Below are positions 21,601 through 31,315 of a stretch of DNA of 64,000 nt, piece after piece. A model generated the notes under the pieces. It was not told where the DNA came from, did no database searches, and saw nothing but the letters and a program-made list of their open reading frames with translations. Each line of letters begins with the position of its first letter. The stretch's first letter is position 1. Origin of the DNA: Arenibacter arenosicollis (GTDB lineage Bacteria > Bacteroidota > Bacteroidia > Flavobacteriales > Flavobacteriaceae); assembly GCF_014397245.1 (NCBI RefSeq), contig NZ_JACLHY010000017.1, forward strand, positions 49,173-113,172, given 5' to 3'. A program made the position numbers and the translations under genes.

Positions 21601-24424
21601 TCATATAAATGTTGAGTTCTTGGCACTGGACAGTCCCGATTTAACAATATGTACAGACTTAAGTGGGCTCTTGGCTGGTTCGTCAATAAATCCAGATATA
21701 AGTAATTGGGACGTCTCCAATATAACCGCTATGATCAATTCGTTTAGTGGGACCGTTAATTTTAATCAAGATCTAAGTAACTGGAACGTATCCAATGTAA
21801 CCAATATGAGTGCTATGTTCAATAGAGCTTATGCTTTTAACTCAGATATCACCAATTGGGATGTGAGCAGCGTTACAAATATGGCTAGTATGTTTACTGA
21901 TGCTAGTCTGTTTAATCAGGATATTGGTATTTGGGATACCTCAAACGTCACCAATATGTATGGGATGTTTAGAAACGCTTCGTTGTTCAATCAAGATATT
22001 GGTACATGGAACGTTTCCAAGGTTACAAATATGATTTTGATGTTTGATAATGCCGATGCATTTAATCAAGATTTGAACAATTGGGATGTTTCAAATTTAA
22101 CTTCAATGCAAAATATGTTCTCCAATACGGCTGCGTTTAATGGAAATATATCTTCATGGGATGTGTCAAATGTAACTTCATTGCAATATACTTTTGATGG
22201 GGCTTTGTCATTTAATCAAAACCTAAGTGCATGGGATGTGTCAAATATTAGAGACATGCGATACACATTTGCAAATACAAGAGATTTTAATGGTCCTTTA
22301 AATTGGGGCAATAAAACCGCCAACGTTACAACGATGCACCAAATGTTCACTAGCTCGAAATCTTTCAACCAAGATGTTAGGAATTGGGATGTTTCCAAGG
22401 TAACCGATATGATATTCATGTTCGCTGTTAGTGAAGCTTTTAATCAGGACATCAGTGATTGGAATGTTTCTAGCGTAGTTTCCATGAGAAGTATGTTCCA
22501 GGAGGCAAAAGCATTCAATCAACCTTTAAATTGGTCAGGAAAGACAACAAGTCTTACCGATGTCTCCACAATGTTTTACAGAAATCCGGTCTTTAATTCA
22601 GAAATCAATTGGGATATTTCCAAGGTGACCAATATGCAAAGCATGTTTGAAGGAGCTAGTGCTTTCAATAAGGACATTGGAGCTTGGGATACCTCTAGCG
22701 TAAACAATATGTATAGTTTGTTTAGAAATGCCTCGTCTTTCAATCAGGACATTGGGTCGTGGGATGTTTCCAATGTTACAAATATGTCTTTAATGTTCAA
22801 TAACACAAAGCTTTCCTCCATAAATTATGATGCATTGTTAAATGGCTGGAATTCACTAACCCTCAAAAACAATGTAACATTTGATGGAGGATTATCTATT
22901 TACTGTGAAGGAGAATCTTCAAGACAAAATTTAATCAACTTTTTTGGATGGGTAATTACTGATGGTGGATATGAATGTGATGCTGACGGTGACGGTATAC
23001 CAGATGTACTTGACCAATGCCCGAATACACCAACAGGACAAACTGTGGATACGAACGGATGCAGTGAAATGCAAAAGGATACGGACAGTGATGGTGTAAC
23101 GGATAACCTTGATCAATGTCCAAACACTTCTAGTGGTGAAACGGTAGATACTACCGGTTGTTCGGATATGCAAAAGGATACGGACGGGGACGGGACCAAT
23201 GACGCCCATGATGCCTTCCCTAACGATGCCAATGAGGATACCGATTCGGATGGTGATGGTACAGGTGACAATGCCGATGCCTTCCCCAACGATTCCAATG
23301 AAGACACCGATTCCGATGGCGATGGTACCGGCGACAATGCAGATGCCTTCCCTAACGATCCCAATGAAGACACCGATTCCGATGGCGATGGTACCGGCGA
23401 CAATGCCGATGCATTCCCAAACGATCCGAATGAAGATTCAGATTTCGATAGTGATGGTACTGGTGACAATGCCGATGCTTTCCCTAACGATCCCAATGAA
23501 GACACCGATTCCGATGGCGATGGTGTAGGTGACAATGCCGATGCCTTCCCTTACGATGCCAATGAAGTCACCGATTCCGATGGCGATGGCGTTGGTGATA
23601 ATCAAGATACTGATGATGACAATGATGGTTTGCCGGACACGGAAGATTCCGATCCTTTGAACCCTGCGACCGACATAGACGGGGATGGTATTTTTGATAC
23701 GTTGGATAATTGCCCTTTTAATTCCAATCCAGACCAGCTGGATACAGATTTGGACGGTGAGGGTAACATTTGTGATATGGATGACGATAATGATGGTGTT
23801 TTGGACACGGAAGATGCATTCCCAATAGATCCAACAGAAACCGTTGATAAAGATGGTGATGGACTGGGGGATAATATGGATTTAGATGACGACAATGACG
23901 GATTTTTGGACCATGAAGATTCTTTTCCCAATGACCCTAGTGAGAATCTTGACACGGATGGTGATGGAATTGGCAACAATAAGGATACCGATGATGATGG
24001 GGACGGAGTATTGGATGATTTGGATCAATTTCCTTTGGACTCATCAGAGGACTCTGATACTGATAATGATGGTCTAGGTGATAATGTAGACGATGACGAC
24101 GACAATGATGGAATTATGGATGCCAATGATGCATTCCCTAAAACAAGTGCTCCGAAACTGGTTCCTGCGCAAGCATTTACTCCAAATGGGGATGGCAATA
24201 ATGATCGCTGGGTCATACCTGGCATTGATAATTACCCAAACAACCATGTACAGGTATTCAATAGATGGGGTCATCCGGTCTATACAGCAAATGGATATGC
24301 AAACGATTGGGGAGGACTTTATAAATCAAGAAACGAAAAATTGCCAACCGGTTCTTATTTCTATACGATTAATCTTGGGAATGGGGCCGAACCAATTCAG
24401 GGTTGGATTTTTATAAACTATTAG
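18674..24424 (+). CDS. Giant T9SS type-B surface protein: C-type lectin domain, IPT/TIG, cadherin-like, DUF285 repeats, TSP3 stalk
   Basis: 1916 aa. A signal peptide (ending NQAWSQG) is followed at ~129-289 by a C-type-lectin-like domain with [16 protein letters not shown], the calcium/sugar motif GGGEPNN and the WNDF motif. Then come Ig-like repeats (~310-575), an IPT/TIG domain (~579-659, [19 protein letters not shown]), two cadherin-like repeats (~660-860) and a PKD-like domain (~872-945, [17 protein letters not shown]). About fifteen 25-aa BspA/DUF285-type repeats ([14 protein letters not shown], ~1005-1380) precede TSP3 repeats (~1434-1820) and the type-B sorting domain ([16 protein letters not shown] ... 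GWIFINY). EPN usually goes with mannose-type ligands in classical C-type lectins, so glycan binding is a reasonable inference. It probably shares a transcript with the upstream PorP/SprF gene. Confidence 0.9.
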   Translation: MNKFTFFLILIINILVCNQAWSQGQIFISAPNTQTTITSNSATVVAPGLTITSTEDITDFTVSITDSYSTNDVLGYMGGMPSGITTSGWNSTKRAIVFKGTKTAEEWQVFLRNLTITTANVCSPENRKVSFIAGETFYNPLNGHYYKITNSASNWLPTKIAAASDSYYGAQGYLATMTSQAENTFVSRLIGQNSWMGASDEFQQINEAVGYTLYANQSDSEGKWHWVTGPEKGTQMSTANQVNISSVYQNWGGGEPNNSGSEHCLHMYADGRWNDFANSQVIYGIIEYGDMPGDYTQSTPQFTQDIFIQGSSSGTISGGNVTVCAGSNSTTLTLSGFTGSVERWESSIDNFITAGTTISNTNTTLTVSNISKTTYFRAVVNSTSPSTCNGLATSSAPVYVSNPVSGNVFAVNTSICAGSDVDLYLSGHEGDVQKWQRSPDSNAWTDIANTNPTLIETVNTVGTMYYRAFVQVPGCGEAVITPVKEISIVSGTPPQGGTVSSNTHFSATNSGMLTLTDYNGTISKWQKSTDNGLVWINISNTNNSYTYNNINKETLFRVLVANGSCGTSYSASGTVEIIYSPVITDFTPKTAAQGSEITITGTNLENVTEVKFGGVDATSFTINSTSKITAIVPSNAISGDISVTNSGGTDSLAGFTFNEAPSEISISENTILENNSLNQLIGVFSVTDPEVSDTHTYQLVSGSGDANNGSFLISGNSLLANVVFDFEIKKVYNIRVEVQDNYENNYQKEFTINVTDANESPTDITIDNTTVAENSAVGTLVGSLGNIDQDTGNNYLYSLVTGNGTNDADNSSFTINGSGLELGVVPDYEEKSSYSIYLNVNDGENDYQKAFTIFITDETDENNDGLLDGAFVTKWRTTSNNETIRFPLRDWSGITVDWGDGSEIASPSEVTVGYTQFFQHTYATAGDYIVTIKTDDDLDIGWFEGGADRSDSKSKLIEIKQWGSGQWSSFNRAFSNHINVEFLALDSPDLTICTDLSGLLAGSSINPDISNWDVSNITAMINSFSGTVNFNQDLSNWNVSNVTNMSAMFNRAYAFNSDITNWDVSSVTNMASMFTDASLFNQDIGIWDTSNVTNMYGMFRNASLFNQDIGTWNVSKVTNMILMFDNADAFNQDLNNWDVSNLTSMQNMFSNTAAFNGNISSWDVSNVTSLQYTFDGALSFNQNLSAWDVSNIRDMRYTFANTRDFNGPLNWGNKTANVTTMHQMFTSSKSFNQDVRNWDVSKVTDMIFMFAVSEAFNQDISDWNVSSVVSMRSMFQEAKAFNQPLNWSGKTTSLTDVSTMFYRNPVFNSEINWDISKVTNMQSMFEGASAFNKDIGAWDTSSVNNMYSLFRNASSFNQDIGSWDVSNVTNMSLMFNNTKLSSINYDALLNGWNSLTLKNNVTFDGGLSIYCEGESSRQNLINFFGWVITDGGYECDADGDGIPDVLDQCPNTPTGQTVDTNGCSEMQKDTDSDGVTDNLDQCPNTSSGETVDTTGCSDMQKDTDGDGTNDAHDAFPNDANEDTDSDGDGTGDNADAFPNDSNEDTDSDGDGTGDNADAFPNDPNEDTDSDGDGTGDNADAFPNDPNEDSDFDSDGTGDNADAFPNDPNEDTDSDGDGVGDNADAFPYDANEVTDSDGDGVGDNQDTDDDNDGLPDTEDSDPLNPATDIDGDGIFDTLDNCPFNSNPDQLDTDLDGEGNICDMDDDNDGVLDTEDAFPIDPTETVDKDGDGLGDNMDLDDDNDGFLDHEDSFPNDPSENLDTDGDGIGNNKDTDDDGDGVLDDLDQFPLDSSEDSDTDNDGLGDNVDDDDDNDGIMDANDAFPKTSAPKLVPAQAFTPNGDGNNDRWVIPGIDNYPNNHVQVFNRWGHPVYTANGYANDWGGLYKSRNEKLPTGSYFYTINLGNGAEPIQGWIFINY
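21690..22812 (+). repeat. 75-nt tandem repeats encoding DUF285/BspA-type units
   Basis: About fifteen 25-aa units with the pattern [20 protein letters not shown]; several successive units begin exactly 75 nt apart (for example near 21760, 21835, 21910, 21985 and 22060). The protein pattern is conserved but the DNA is more diverged than in the other repeat arrays. Confidence 0.85.
23210..23605 (+). repeat. Exact 66-nt tandem repeat in the TSP3 region
   Basis: Six copies starting at 23210, 23276, 23342, 23408, 23474 and 23540, each encoding a 22-aa [21 protein letters not shown] unit. Copies differ by only a few bases, so this is a young expansion. Confidence 0.9.
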
Positions 24425-26149
24425 AATGCAATTTAAAAGGACCAGTAGAGCAATGATTTACCTGCGACCCCGAATAATAAGGTTGGTCCAATGTCAACAC
24501 TCCAAATAAAGCTGGTCATTGTGGAAAATCTGTATTGATTTTTTAGATGGAATACTAATGGGCAATTTTAGAAAACCAAACTTTGGTTCTTTAAAATTGT
24601 CCATTCAATTGTTTTGAAATCTTGGCTTATAAGGTTAGGGTATTCTAAATGAAATATTATTATTGGCGTAAGGCAAAACGGGACAACATTTTACAAAATT
24701 TATTTTTGACTCAAATAAATTCTTTCCCAATTTTAAATTAAAAGCGCCATGACGATCATTGATGTTTTTAAAACACTAAAAACCAAATGAGTACATGGTA
24801 ATTATGAAAATAATGTTCAGCCTAAGCATATTAAAATCCTTTAAAATACATCATTCAGAGTTGAATGAACAATATGACTTATAGCTCTATTGTGTGCTCT
24901 TAATTTTTGAATCAATATTTGTTTCACTACATCCATAAATTTAACATTTTAATCTTGGGTCTCACAATTTCGTGGAAAATTATAATCCCCTATGTTATGG
25001 CAAAATCAGTAAAAGTGAGAAAAGTCTATTTCGAAGGATTTAGGAACCTTTGACCTTAATTGGTGAAGAATGGCTTTAAAATATATTTCAGGGCTTGTAC
25101 TGTTTTGTTTGGAATGGTTCTAAATGCCTTTACATTTAGGGTAGTTAATGAAATTGTTTTGGATTAGCCAATGGTAGCAATTATATAAGTCGTTTTCTTG
25201 AAAGTTGAGGCTACTGCATAACCCATAAGGATTAATGGAAGCTTTGGACTATAATATGACCAAAGAGGGTATGAAGCGGTTACAACCTGAATTATTGGCC
25301 GTGGGCAATGAAGCTGCCGAACCAAAGGTTGAGGTAACGTGAGCGATATCTATTGGACCATATAAGGGTAAGTTGTGGCATTGCTATGATGCCAAGCATT
25401 TCAGGAAGAACAAAGAAGGTCTATGTTTTGAATACAAATCTTGAAGGCGGATCTTTACCGAATACCTCGGCACTAGGATAGTAGGACTGAAAAGTAAGGA
25501 CGAAGTAGATGACTATTTGGTACTAATAGGCCATGAAAAGTGCCTGAATAAAAACTAGGACAATCTTTGCATTAATAAATAGACCAACTTTTAACCAGAG
25601 GCATGAGGTACTGTACTACATAGATGGTTATGGTGAAGACGATTTCACGCGAATCAGTTGAGCCACGAGGCCTTTTCCAATATTCTGATAACGGGCAACC
25701 GGAACACTGAACGAAAGCCCAATTGAAGGGGTGTGGCCTCGGTCCAGATAGGTATCAATCAAGAGCATTGGGATTCCGTGGTTATCTAAATTTTAAATAT
25801 TAAGGGTTTGCCTATTGAAGTAATCACTACTAACAACATCAATTTATAATCACAATTATTTTTATACCAATTTAACGCGATTCATTTTAGAATGGCATCG
25901 AACCCTCTCAAAACGATTCGGTTATTTCTTGTTTAAAATGGCAGGTTCCAGCCTAAAAATTCATTTTTCATACTTATGCCGCAATTTAATCAAGCCGCAT
26001 TTGCCCTGTCCATGTAGTATTTGAAAAAATGGGGTATCCCTCCTGTCAGGGGAGCCCACCACAATTTTTTAAAATCTCCACATGGACCTATCCCCACCGC
26101 TACGCTCCTGTTGATTTTTTTCGCCGCATAATCTTAAAAACATACTATT
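24425..26149. other. 1.7-kb non-coding boundary region with possible decayed coding pieces
   Basis: No long frame is present. At 25235-25342 there is a 35-codon open piece starting MEALDYNMTKEGMKRLQ and ending at TGA. Codon-like sequence continues in interrupted frames to about 25560 (for example GKLWHCYDAKHFRKNKEGLC). On the minus strand near 25655-25790 another short piece reads LDRGHTPSIGLSFSVPVARY. I do not recognise the parent genes. The stretch separates the surface-protein locus from the conjugative element, so it may hold the element's decayed end. Confidence 0.4.
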
Positions 26150-26611
26150 ATGAAAGACATTCGAATCGCAACCTTTAAAGATTTCGTTGGAGAGTTAACG
26201 GCCATTTACAGGAGAACTAAACTGCCCAGTTTTCAAATAACCTCTTCCTGTTCAGTGAGGGAGTTCATATATCCATTCTTTGACGATGTTATGGACGATC
26301 ACGAAGAAGTGAAGGTCATACATTTGAACCGTAAAAATCAGGTGGTGAACATACACCATCTAACATCTGGCACCGATAACGGTTGTCTCATTTCGACAAA
26401 GGATGTGCTGCGACAGGCAATCCTGATCAAGACAAGCTCCCTGATCTTGGTTCACAACCATCCATCAGGGAATCTAAATCCCTCGGAAGCCGACAAGCAA
26501 ATCTCCAACAAGTTGAGGGAAGCTTCAAAGTTGGTGGACATATCAACCCTTGACAGCATAATAATTACTAGGGAGGGATATTACTCCTTCGCAGATGAAG
26601 GGCTTTTTTAG
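26150..26611 (+). CDS. RadC-like JAB/MPN-domain protein
   Basis: 153 aa. The complete JAMM metal site is visible in HNHPSGNLNPSEAD (His-x-His ... Ser-x2-Asp), in the domain once called 'DNA repair protein RadC'. The N-terminal helix-hairpin-helix part of chromosomal RadC is absent. Short proteins of this type are very common in Bacteroidota conjugative transposons; their biochemical role is unproven, and a DNA-repair role should not be assumed. It marks the left part of the element. A hairpin overlapping the stop codon (26598-26617) could end its transcript. Confidence 0.85.
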   Translation: MKDIRIATFKDFVGELTAIYRRTKLPSFQITSSCSVREFIYPFFDDVMDDHEEVKVIHLNRKNQVVNIHHLTSGTDNGCLISTKDVLRQAILIKTSSLILVHNHPSGNLNPSEADKQISNKLREASKLVDISTLDSIIITREGYYSFADEGLF

Positions 26612-26618
26612 GCCCTTT
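26598..26618 (+). terminator. Hairpin overlapping the stop codon of the RadC-like gene
   Basis: AAGGGC (26598-26603) pairs with GCCCTT (26612-26617); the stop codon (26609-26611) is in the loop. Only a short T run follows, so termination is probably weak. Confidence 0.45.
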
Positions 26619-26635
26619 GTTTTGCTGTTACAATA

Positions 26636-26667
26636 TTGTTGTAATTGTACGCTTTTGAGTACATTTG
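26636..26667 (+). promoter_or_regulatory. Bacteroidota-type promoter for the small HTH gene
   Basis: TTGTTG at 26636-26641, an 18-nt spacer and TACATTTG at 26660-26667 match the flavobacterial TTG / TAnnTTTG consensus. The ATG follows 27 nt downstream. Confidence 0.65.
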
Positions 26668-26693
26668 TAATAAATTCAAAAATTTATACCAGT

Positions 26694-26888
26694 ATGGATT
26701 ATAAGTTTGTACCCCTAAGAAATTGGTTATTGGAACGGGAAGCTCTCTCTATTAGGAAGTTGGAGGACAACTGTGAAATGCCCAGGGATACCCTACGGCA
26801 TTTCCTGAATGAACGAAGGAACTTTCCTGAAAAGCATTATGAATCTTTATTGAAAGAGTTGGTAAAGTATGGGTTTCATCGGGATTAA
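26694..26888 (+). CDS. Small HTH-type DNA-binding protein
   Basis: 64 aa from ATG 26694; an earlier in-frame start at 26595 would run through the promoter and is rejected. The protein (LEREALSIRKLEDNCEMPRDTLRHFLNERRNFPEKHYESLLKEL) has a helix-turn-helix layout: a resistant helix, a turn at CEMPRDTL and a recognition helix. Small proteins of this kind are usual beside RadC-like genes in Bacteroidota elements and may be local regulators. The family was not identified. Confidence 0.65.
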   Translation: MDYKFVPLRNWLLEREALSIRKLEDNCEMPRDTLRHFLNERRNFPEKHYESLLKELVKYGFHRD

Positions 26889-27223
26889 ATCCTCTACTTA
26901 AGAATTTAAAGAAACAAAACCCTAAAGCCAGAGCTATGAAGCCACACAGGGCAACAGGTGTTACACTAAAGGGTTTTTGTAAATTTATGGAAGTTTAATT
27001 AAATGAAGATATAATTAGAGTTTTAATGATTGCCATACCTACGCTCATAATATTTATCTTTATGCAAAGGTCTAAAACATGTTCTTATGAAATGAGCCAT
27101 GAAAATTCTTGATATCAACCGAAATCGGAGATTCACGAACTCCAAAATTTAAAATAAAAACTCGTGAGTAAATGATTATTGGCGAATTACATCTGACCTT
27201 TTAAAAACAAAAAAAATAAACAG
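26889..27223. other. Intergenic, 335 nt, no gene seen
   Basis: It has partly complementary A/G-rich and T/C-rich stretches (ACAAAACCCT near 26914 and AGGGTTTTTGT near 26969), which could form a weak long-loop hairpin. Nothing else was recognised. Confidence 0.4.
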
Positions 27224-27709
27224 ATGAAAATTATTACTAATGTTTTTCTCATTTTTTCCATTTTGCTATTTTTTGCATGTAGTAATGATAATGACAATGT
27301 TTCAGAATCGGACAGGGCTCAAGCGCTTCTTGGCCAATGGGAATATCAATCTATTATGACTGACAAAGCAGTGGATATCAATGGGGATGGAACGGTAAAT
27401 ATCGACTTGTTCAATACTCAAGAAATTAGGCAATGTTTAAAGGATAACCTTACTTTTTTTACAAAAATGGGCGTAGGGGAGAAAGGGGCATACGCTATCA
27501 ACGAAAATGGCTTGTCATGTGATGATCAAGACCCTTATTCAACAATTGAAGAGGATAGCTACCAGCTAATAAATAATTCGATTATTCAATTTGATATGAG
27601 AAATGAGATGCGGATTCTCGAGCTTAACAGAAGTAAGCTGCAAATTGAAACAAATGACAATTTAGGTGGTCAGAATGTTATTGTAACAATCACATTTAAG
27701 AAAAGCTAG
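27224..27709 (+). CDS. Lipocalin-like lipoprotein
   Basis: 161 aa. A type II signal peptide with lipobox LLFFAC (Cys at ~19) is followed by SNDND, a spacer usual for Bacteroidota surface or periplasmic lipoproteins. The mature part (LLGQWEYQSI at its start, beta strands, C-terminal VIVTITFKK) has the layout of the lipocalin-like/DUF5004-type domains, binding function unknown. DINGDGTVNIDL resembles an EF-hand-type calcium loop. It converges with the tra operon: its stop lies 12 nt from the end of the giant TraQ-like gene. Confidence 0.7.
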   Translation: MKIITNVFLIFSILLFFACSNDNDNVSESDRAQALLGQWEYQSIMTDKAVDINGDGTVNIDLFNTQEIRQCLKDNLTFFTKMGVGEKGAYAINENGLSCDDQDPYSTIEEDSYQLINNSIIQFDMRNEMRILELNRSKLQIETNDNLGGQNVIVTITFKKS

Positions 27710-27721
27710 TTATAAGAAAAT

Positions 27722-30700
27722 TTATACACGAATGATATTTCCAGTAGCTTTTTCACTCCATTGCCCATTAGAATCAAAAACCCTAACTTCATAAGGCTGG
27801 TCTTGATATCGAAGTCTATTCTCCCTTGGTTCTTCCTCTAATTCAAAATAGCGTTCAACACCTGATCCTCGTGCGTCATTGTAATTGAATAGCATTGTAT
27901 CCCATCTACTAGTATTTCTATTGAAGATTCGAACCTCCACCTGTTGTAAGGTGGCACCATTATAAGCTTCTGAACAATTTGCAGCAAAACAGGTATATAT
28001 CCGAACCACGTAGTCACAGCCATTAAGACCACCACATCGTATATTATGCTTCTCTCCTTTGACGGCTGCTCTGGGCTTTTTAAGCATTAAAATCGATTCA
28101 CTGGCGGTCTGTGATATGCCAGTTGAATTTTCGACACGAAAATTAATAGTAAAACTCTCGTCGATTTGTGGATAAAACTGCATCGCCACAGAACCGTACT
28201 CCAGGGGAATAACCTCACCTTCCCTATATATCTTCCCCCGATGGTTTATATAACCCCCGTTCATATCGGCAAATTCAAATGTCATTTGGTAAATGACAGA
28301 TGTATCGTGTCCAGATGTGGCATTTGTGACCACATTTAATAGGAAGGGTTGATTTTCATATTTATCTTGGGACGGCTGGCCGACGGTAAAATCGAAAGAT
28401 TCTTCGTACTTTTCATAATCAATATTGACACCTGCTGTTTTTTCAACCTCTGAGGATGATCTTGCCGTGAATTCAATATTGTGGTTGGACTCCGAACTGC
28501 CCGTATATTTTCCTTGGAAGGAACCTACCGGAACGCCAAAACTTTCCCCGGCGGCATAGGTATCGCCTTGATATTCAAAGCTACCGTTGGAACTACCGGA
28601 AGAGAAATACATCACATATGTATCGCCACCAATTCCCAACTCGGTTATGTTAAAATTAATATCTACCACATCCCCGATATATACTTGGGATTGTGTGCTA
28701 TTGGCCGAAAAGTTATAATTCTTTGGGGTTACATCAATGGATATGGGAACCACCTTTTCAAGGCCTGTATCGTTCTGTGCATAGAAGGTCAATGTGATAT
28801 TGCTCTCGTCGGTGCCCTGCAGACTCCAGTTGAAATTACCTTTTGGAACATCATAAATATTGCCGGCATTAACTTCGATTCCGTTTTCATTTCTAATCAG
28901 GGCATTGCCGTTCATACTGTATCGCATCGTATAATCGGAGGAGCCAACGCTCTCAGAGATATTAAAGTTCAGGGAAGTGATCTCCCCGACCGAAATATCC
29001 GATTTTTGACTTCCACCTGTAAATAGAAAATCAACTTGATCATAAGTTATCGTAGTGTTTGCCGTATGCGTGACATTGGCACTTGACTCCACGCTCAACA
29101 CGATATCATGCTGACCAGCTTGAGTACCTGTATAGACTACATTATTATTGTTTGGACCAAGTTGAAATTTTTCGCCTGGACCATACTCCGTTCCGTTTAC
29201 CCGCAATGAGCTATTCTTGCCGGATGAATAAAATGCTTCATAAGTATCATTGGTTCCTTCAGGTATTTCATTGATATCGATAATTACATTTACAGGTAAA
29301 TTTGCAAATTCCGAAGTTTTCGATGGGGTTATATTTACAGTAAAATCGTTCTGTTTGGTTTCAAGGTCAATATTTACCGGCCCCACTTCCTGCCCGTAAT
29401 TGTCGGTTACAATAAATGTAATCTGGTGCGAACCTAAACTTTCAGGAAAATAGAAAAGTGAAAAGTTACCAAGTTCCACGGGATAGCCTGTTGAGTTCTG
29501 TAGGGTGTTGCCATTCATCCCCGCCAGCTTTCCGTTGCCCTCCACAATTTCATAGGAAATATTGTAATCTATGTTATCTGTATTGCCATTGGATTTAATA
29601 TTAAAATTAAGTTGAGTACGCTCATTTAAAAAAACTGAATTGCTTTCCGAATTACCAGAAAAAGTAAATGGGATGTTCGCCACCTCGATTTCAACGCTGT
29701 CCTGTTTTATCTGTCCGTTGGAATCCCTCACATCAAAGAATATTGTCCGTTTTCCCAGCTCAGTACTCGTAAAAGTGAAATTGTAGGAATTGGGAATTAT
29801 AGGCCTATATTTACCTGGATCCATTACACCACCGTTCTGGTCGCGCACGGTACCTGCACCTTCGCTAGTAGGTGAAAAGGAATGGGTAATTTCATATGCT
29901 ACGTCAGATTCTTCGTCTTGGGTCCTCAGATCTATGGCGACGGCCAAATTAGTATTCAATTCCACTTGAGTCGATGCAGCAGTGGCATTAATTGTAAAGC
30001 CGAGGTTAAGCACAGTAAGAAGAAGAACCTCGGTCAAGGTAGCACCATCAGGAGCTTTGGCCGTAACGATTAATCTATGTTCGCCCAAGGTATCCGGAAG
30101 GTATCCCATCTCCGAAATTCCTTTTGGTAAGTTAAATGGTTTTCCAGCGTCAAAAGCTTCTTCTTTCAAATAGAGTTTCCCGGTTCCATTTTCAATCTGA
30201 TAGGTTATTTCAAATTCCCCATTATTATCCGAGTATTCGGTTTCCTTATCCCTAAGTAGTGTTACATTCACAGGATTCTTGGAATTGATGATAAAATCGT
30301 TGACCCCTTTGTTTAGCAAAAAGCTAAAACTGGCGTATTTGGCATAGTGCAATAGTTCCAATTTTTTCTCCCTGGCATTTGAATCCCAAGCAATGAAGTT
30401 AATTTTATGCATGCCTGTATCGATGGCGACATAATTATATGACCACTGCTTGTCGATAATGTTCAGCGTATCATTCTCAAGGATAGTATCGCCTAACATG
30501 TTCATGAAGTATCCTTTGCCCTTCAAAGTCGTATATCGCGCATAATAATGAACAGTACTTATTTCTTTTTCAGGAACAATTGAAAATAAAGTTTTGGCAC
30601 TTTCAAAAACGAAACTGGTTTCCGGCTGTTCAATGGAGAAATCAAAATCAAAATCATCCAAAATAATATCCCCAAAATCCTTGCTACAAGCAATGATAAG

Positions 30701-30760
30701 CACTGATATTAAGGCGACAAGCCCCAGTACTACTTTAGTAACTCTTTTGTAGTTTTTCAT
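27722..30760 (-). CDS. Giant lipoprotein built of tandem TraQ-like (DUF3872) modules
   Basis: 1012 aa from the ATG at 30760 (a TTG two codons earlier is less likely). The signal peptide is a lipoprotein type: LISVLIIACSKDFGD with lipobox Cys. About eight consecutive ~105-115-aa beta modules follow, each opening with a (D/N)F(T/N/S)F-type strand, containing G(K/S)G...Y.AGE.F-like centres (for example TYAAGESFGVPVGSF) and ending HxIxFxxxxxxG. This is the pattern of the conjugative-transposon TraQ family, normally one domain of ~150 aa. The last ~95 residues (VVRIYTCFAANC ... PYEVRVFDSNGQW) are a separate domain. It is the last gene of the tra operon, 11 nt after TraO, where TraQ is expected. 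I infer a long periplasmic or surface fibre helping mating contact. The domain match is from memory of the family. Confidence 0.72.
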   Translation of the reverse strand: MKNYKRVTKVVLGLVALISVLIIACSKDFGDIILDDFDFDFSIEQPETSFVFESAKTLFSIVPEKEISTVHYYARYTTLKGKGYFMNMLGDTILENDTLNIIDKQWSYNYVAIDTGMHKINFIAWDSNAREKKLELLHYAKYASFSFLLNKGVNDFIINSKNPVNVTLLRDKETEYSDNNGEFEITYQIENGTGKLYLKEEAFDAGKPFNLPKGISEMGYLPDTLGEHRLIVTAKAPDGATLTEVLLLTVLNLGFTINATAASTQVELNTNLAVAIDLRTQDEESDVAYEITHSFSPTSEGAGTVRDQNGGVMDPGKYRPIIPNSYNFTFTSTELGKRTIFFDVRDSNGQIKQDSVEIEVANIPFTFSGNSESNSVFLNERTQLNFNIKSNGNTDNIDYNISYEIVEGNGKLAGMNGNTLQNSTGYPVELGNFSLFYFPESLGSHQITFIVTDNYGQEVGPVNIDLETKQNDFTVNITPSKTSEFANLPVNVIIDINEIPEGTNDTYEAFYSSGKNSSLRVNGTEYGPGEKFQLGPNNNNVVYTGTQAGQHDIVLSVESSANVTHTANTTITYDQVDFLFTGGSQKSDISVGEITSLNFNISESVGSSDYTMRYSMNGNALIRNENGIEVNAGNIYDVPKGNFNWSLQGTDESNITLTFYAQNDTGLEKVVPISIDVTPKNYNFSANSTQSQVYIGDVVDINFNITELGIGGDTYVMYFSSGSSNGSFEYQGDTYAAGESFGVPVGSFQGKYTGSSESNHNIEFTARSSSEVEKTAGVNIDYEKYEESFDFTVGQPSQDKYENQPFLLNVVTNATSGHDTSVIYQMTFEFADMNGGYINHRGKIYREGEVIPLEYGSVAMQFYPQIDESFTINFRVENSTGISQTASESILMLKKPRAAVKGEKHNIRCGGLNGCDYVVRIYTCFAANCSEAYNGATLQQVEVRIFNRNTSRWDTMLFNYNDARGSGVERYFELEEEPRENRLRYQDQPYEVRVFDSNGQWSEKATGNIIRV

Positions 30761-30771
30761 CTTCAATGTGT

Positions 30772-31311
30772 TTAGAACAGAAAATAGCGAAGACCGATTC
30801 CGACATAAGGATAAAAATTTCCTACATCGCTATTGACGTGATAGTATTCGTTGGCCTTTAGTAGAAAGGAGAAATCATTGCTGAGGGTTATTTCCCCTTC
30901 CAGTCCCAAATAGGCTCCATATATAAATTGACTTTTAGCATCTATGATCGCTCCGTTCTCAAGCACTTTGCTGCCATTGTTAATGACCTCGTATCCGATA
31001 ATTGCCCCACCGCCAAAATTGAGGGCATACCGTTTAAAATTTTTCTGTTCCCAAATCTTGATGAAGTATCCGGGCTGTACAGTGAAAATGTTATAAGGAA
31101 TATCAAACGAACCTTTATCCTCTGCAATGGCGGCAAATATGCTCAATTGTACATAACGCTCTCTGTTTACGTGGTAATTGAACGTGGCCATTATACCATA
31201 ACCATCCTCTGCGTAACCCCCGCTTATTCCGACCGATGAGGCATAATTGCCACTTTGCGTGTATGCCATTGTCGAAATGAAAAGTGCCAAAACCGTTATA
31301 GAGTTCCTCAT
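30772..31311 (-). CDS. traO: Conjugal transfer protein TraO-like, small outer-membrane beta-barrel
   Basis: 179 aa. The signal peptide (ALFISTMAYTQSG) is followed by an alternating beta-barrel pattern ending in an aromatic (YVGIGLRYFLF). Features such as GISGGYAEDGYG, VQPGYFIKIW and ALNFGGGAIIGYE match the Bacteroidota TraO family, a structural part of the mating apparatus of unknown detailed role. It sits between TraN and the TraQ-like gene with only 4 and 11 nt spacing, in the usual tra order. Confidence 0.82.
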   Translation of the reverse strand: MRNSITVLALFISTMAYTQSGNYASSVGISGGYAEDGYGIMATFNYHVNRERYVQLSIFAAIAEDKGSFDIPYNIFTVQPGYFIKIWEQKNFKRYALNFGGGAIIGYEVINNGSKVLENGAIIDAKSQFIYGAYLGLEGEITLSNDFSFLLKANEYYHVNSDVGNFYPYVGIGLRYFLF

Positions 31312-31315
31312 TATT

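Noticed and set aside
26150..26611. Chromosomal DNA-repair gene radC
   Set aside because: Only the JAB domain is present, and the context is a conjugative element, where such short proteins are usual.
28481..29026. 181-codon plus-strand frame inside the giant TraQ-like gene
   Set aside because: Antisense shadow of a repeat-containing gene with clear lipoprotein signal and modules.
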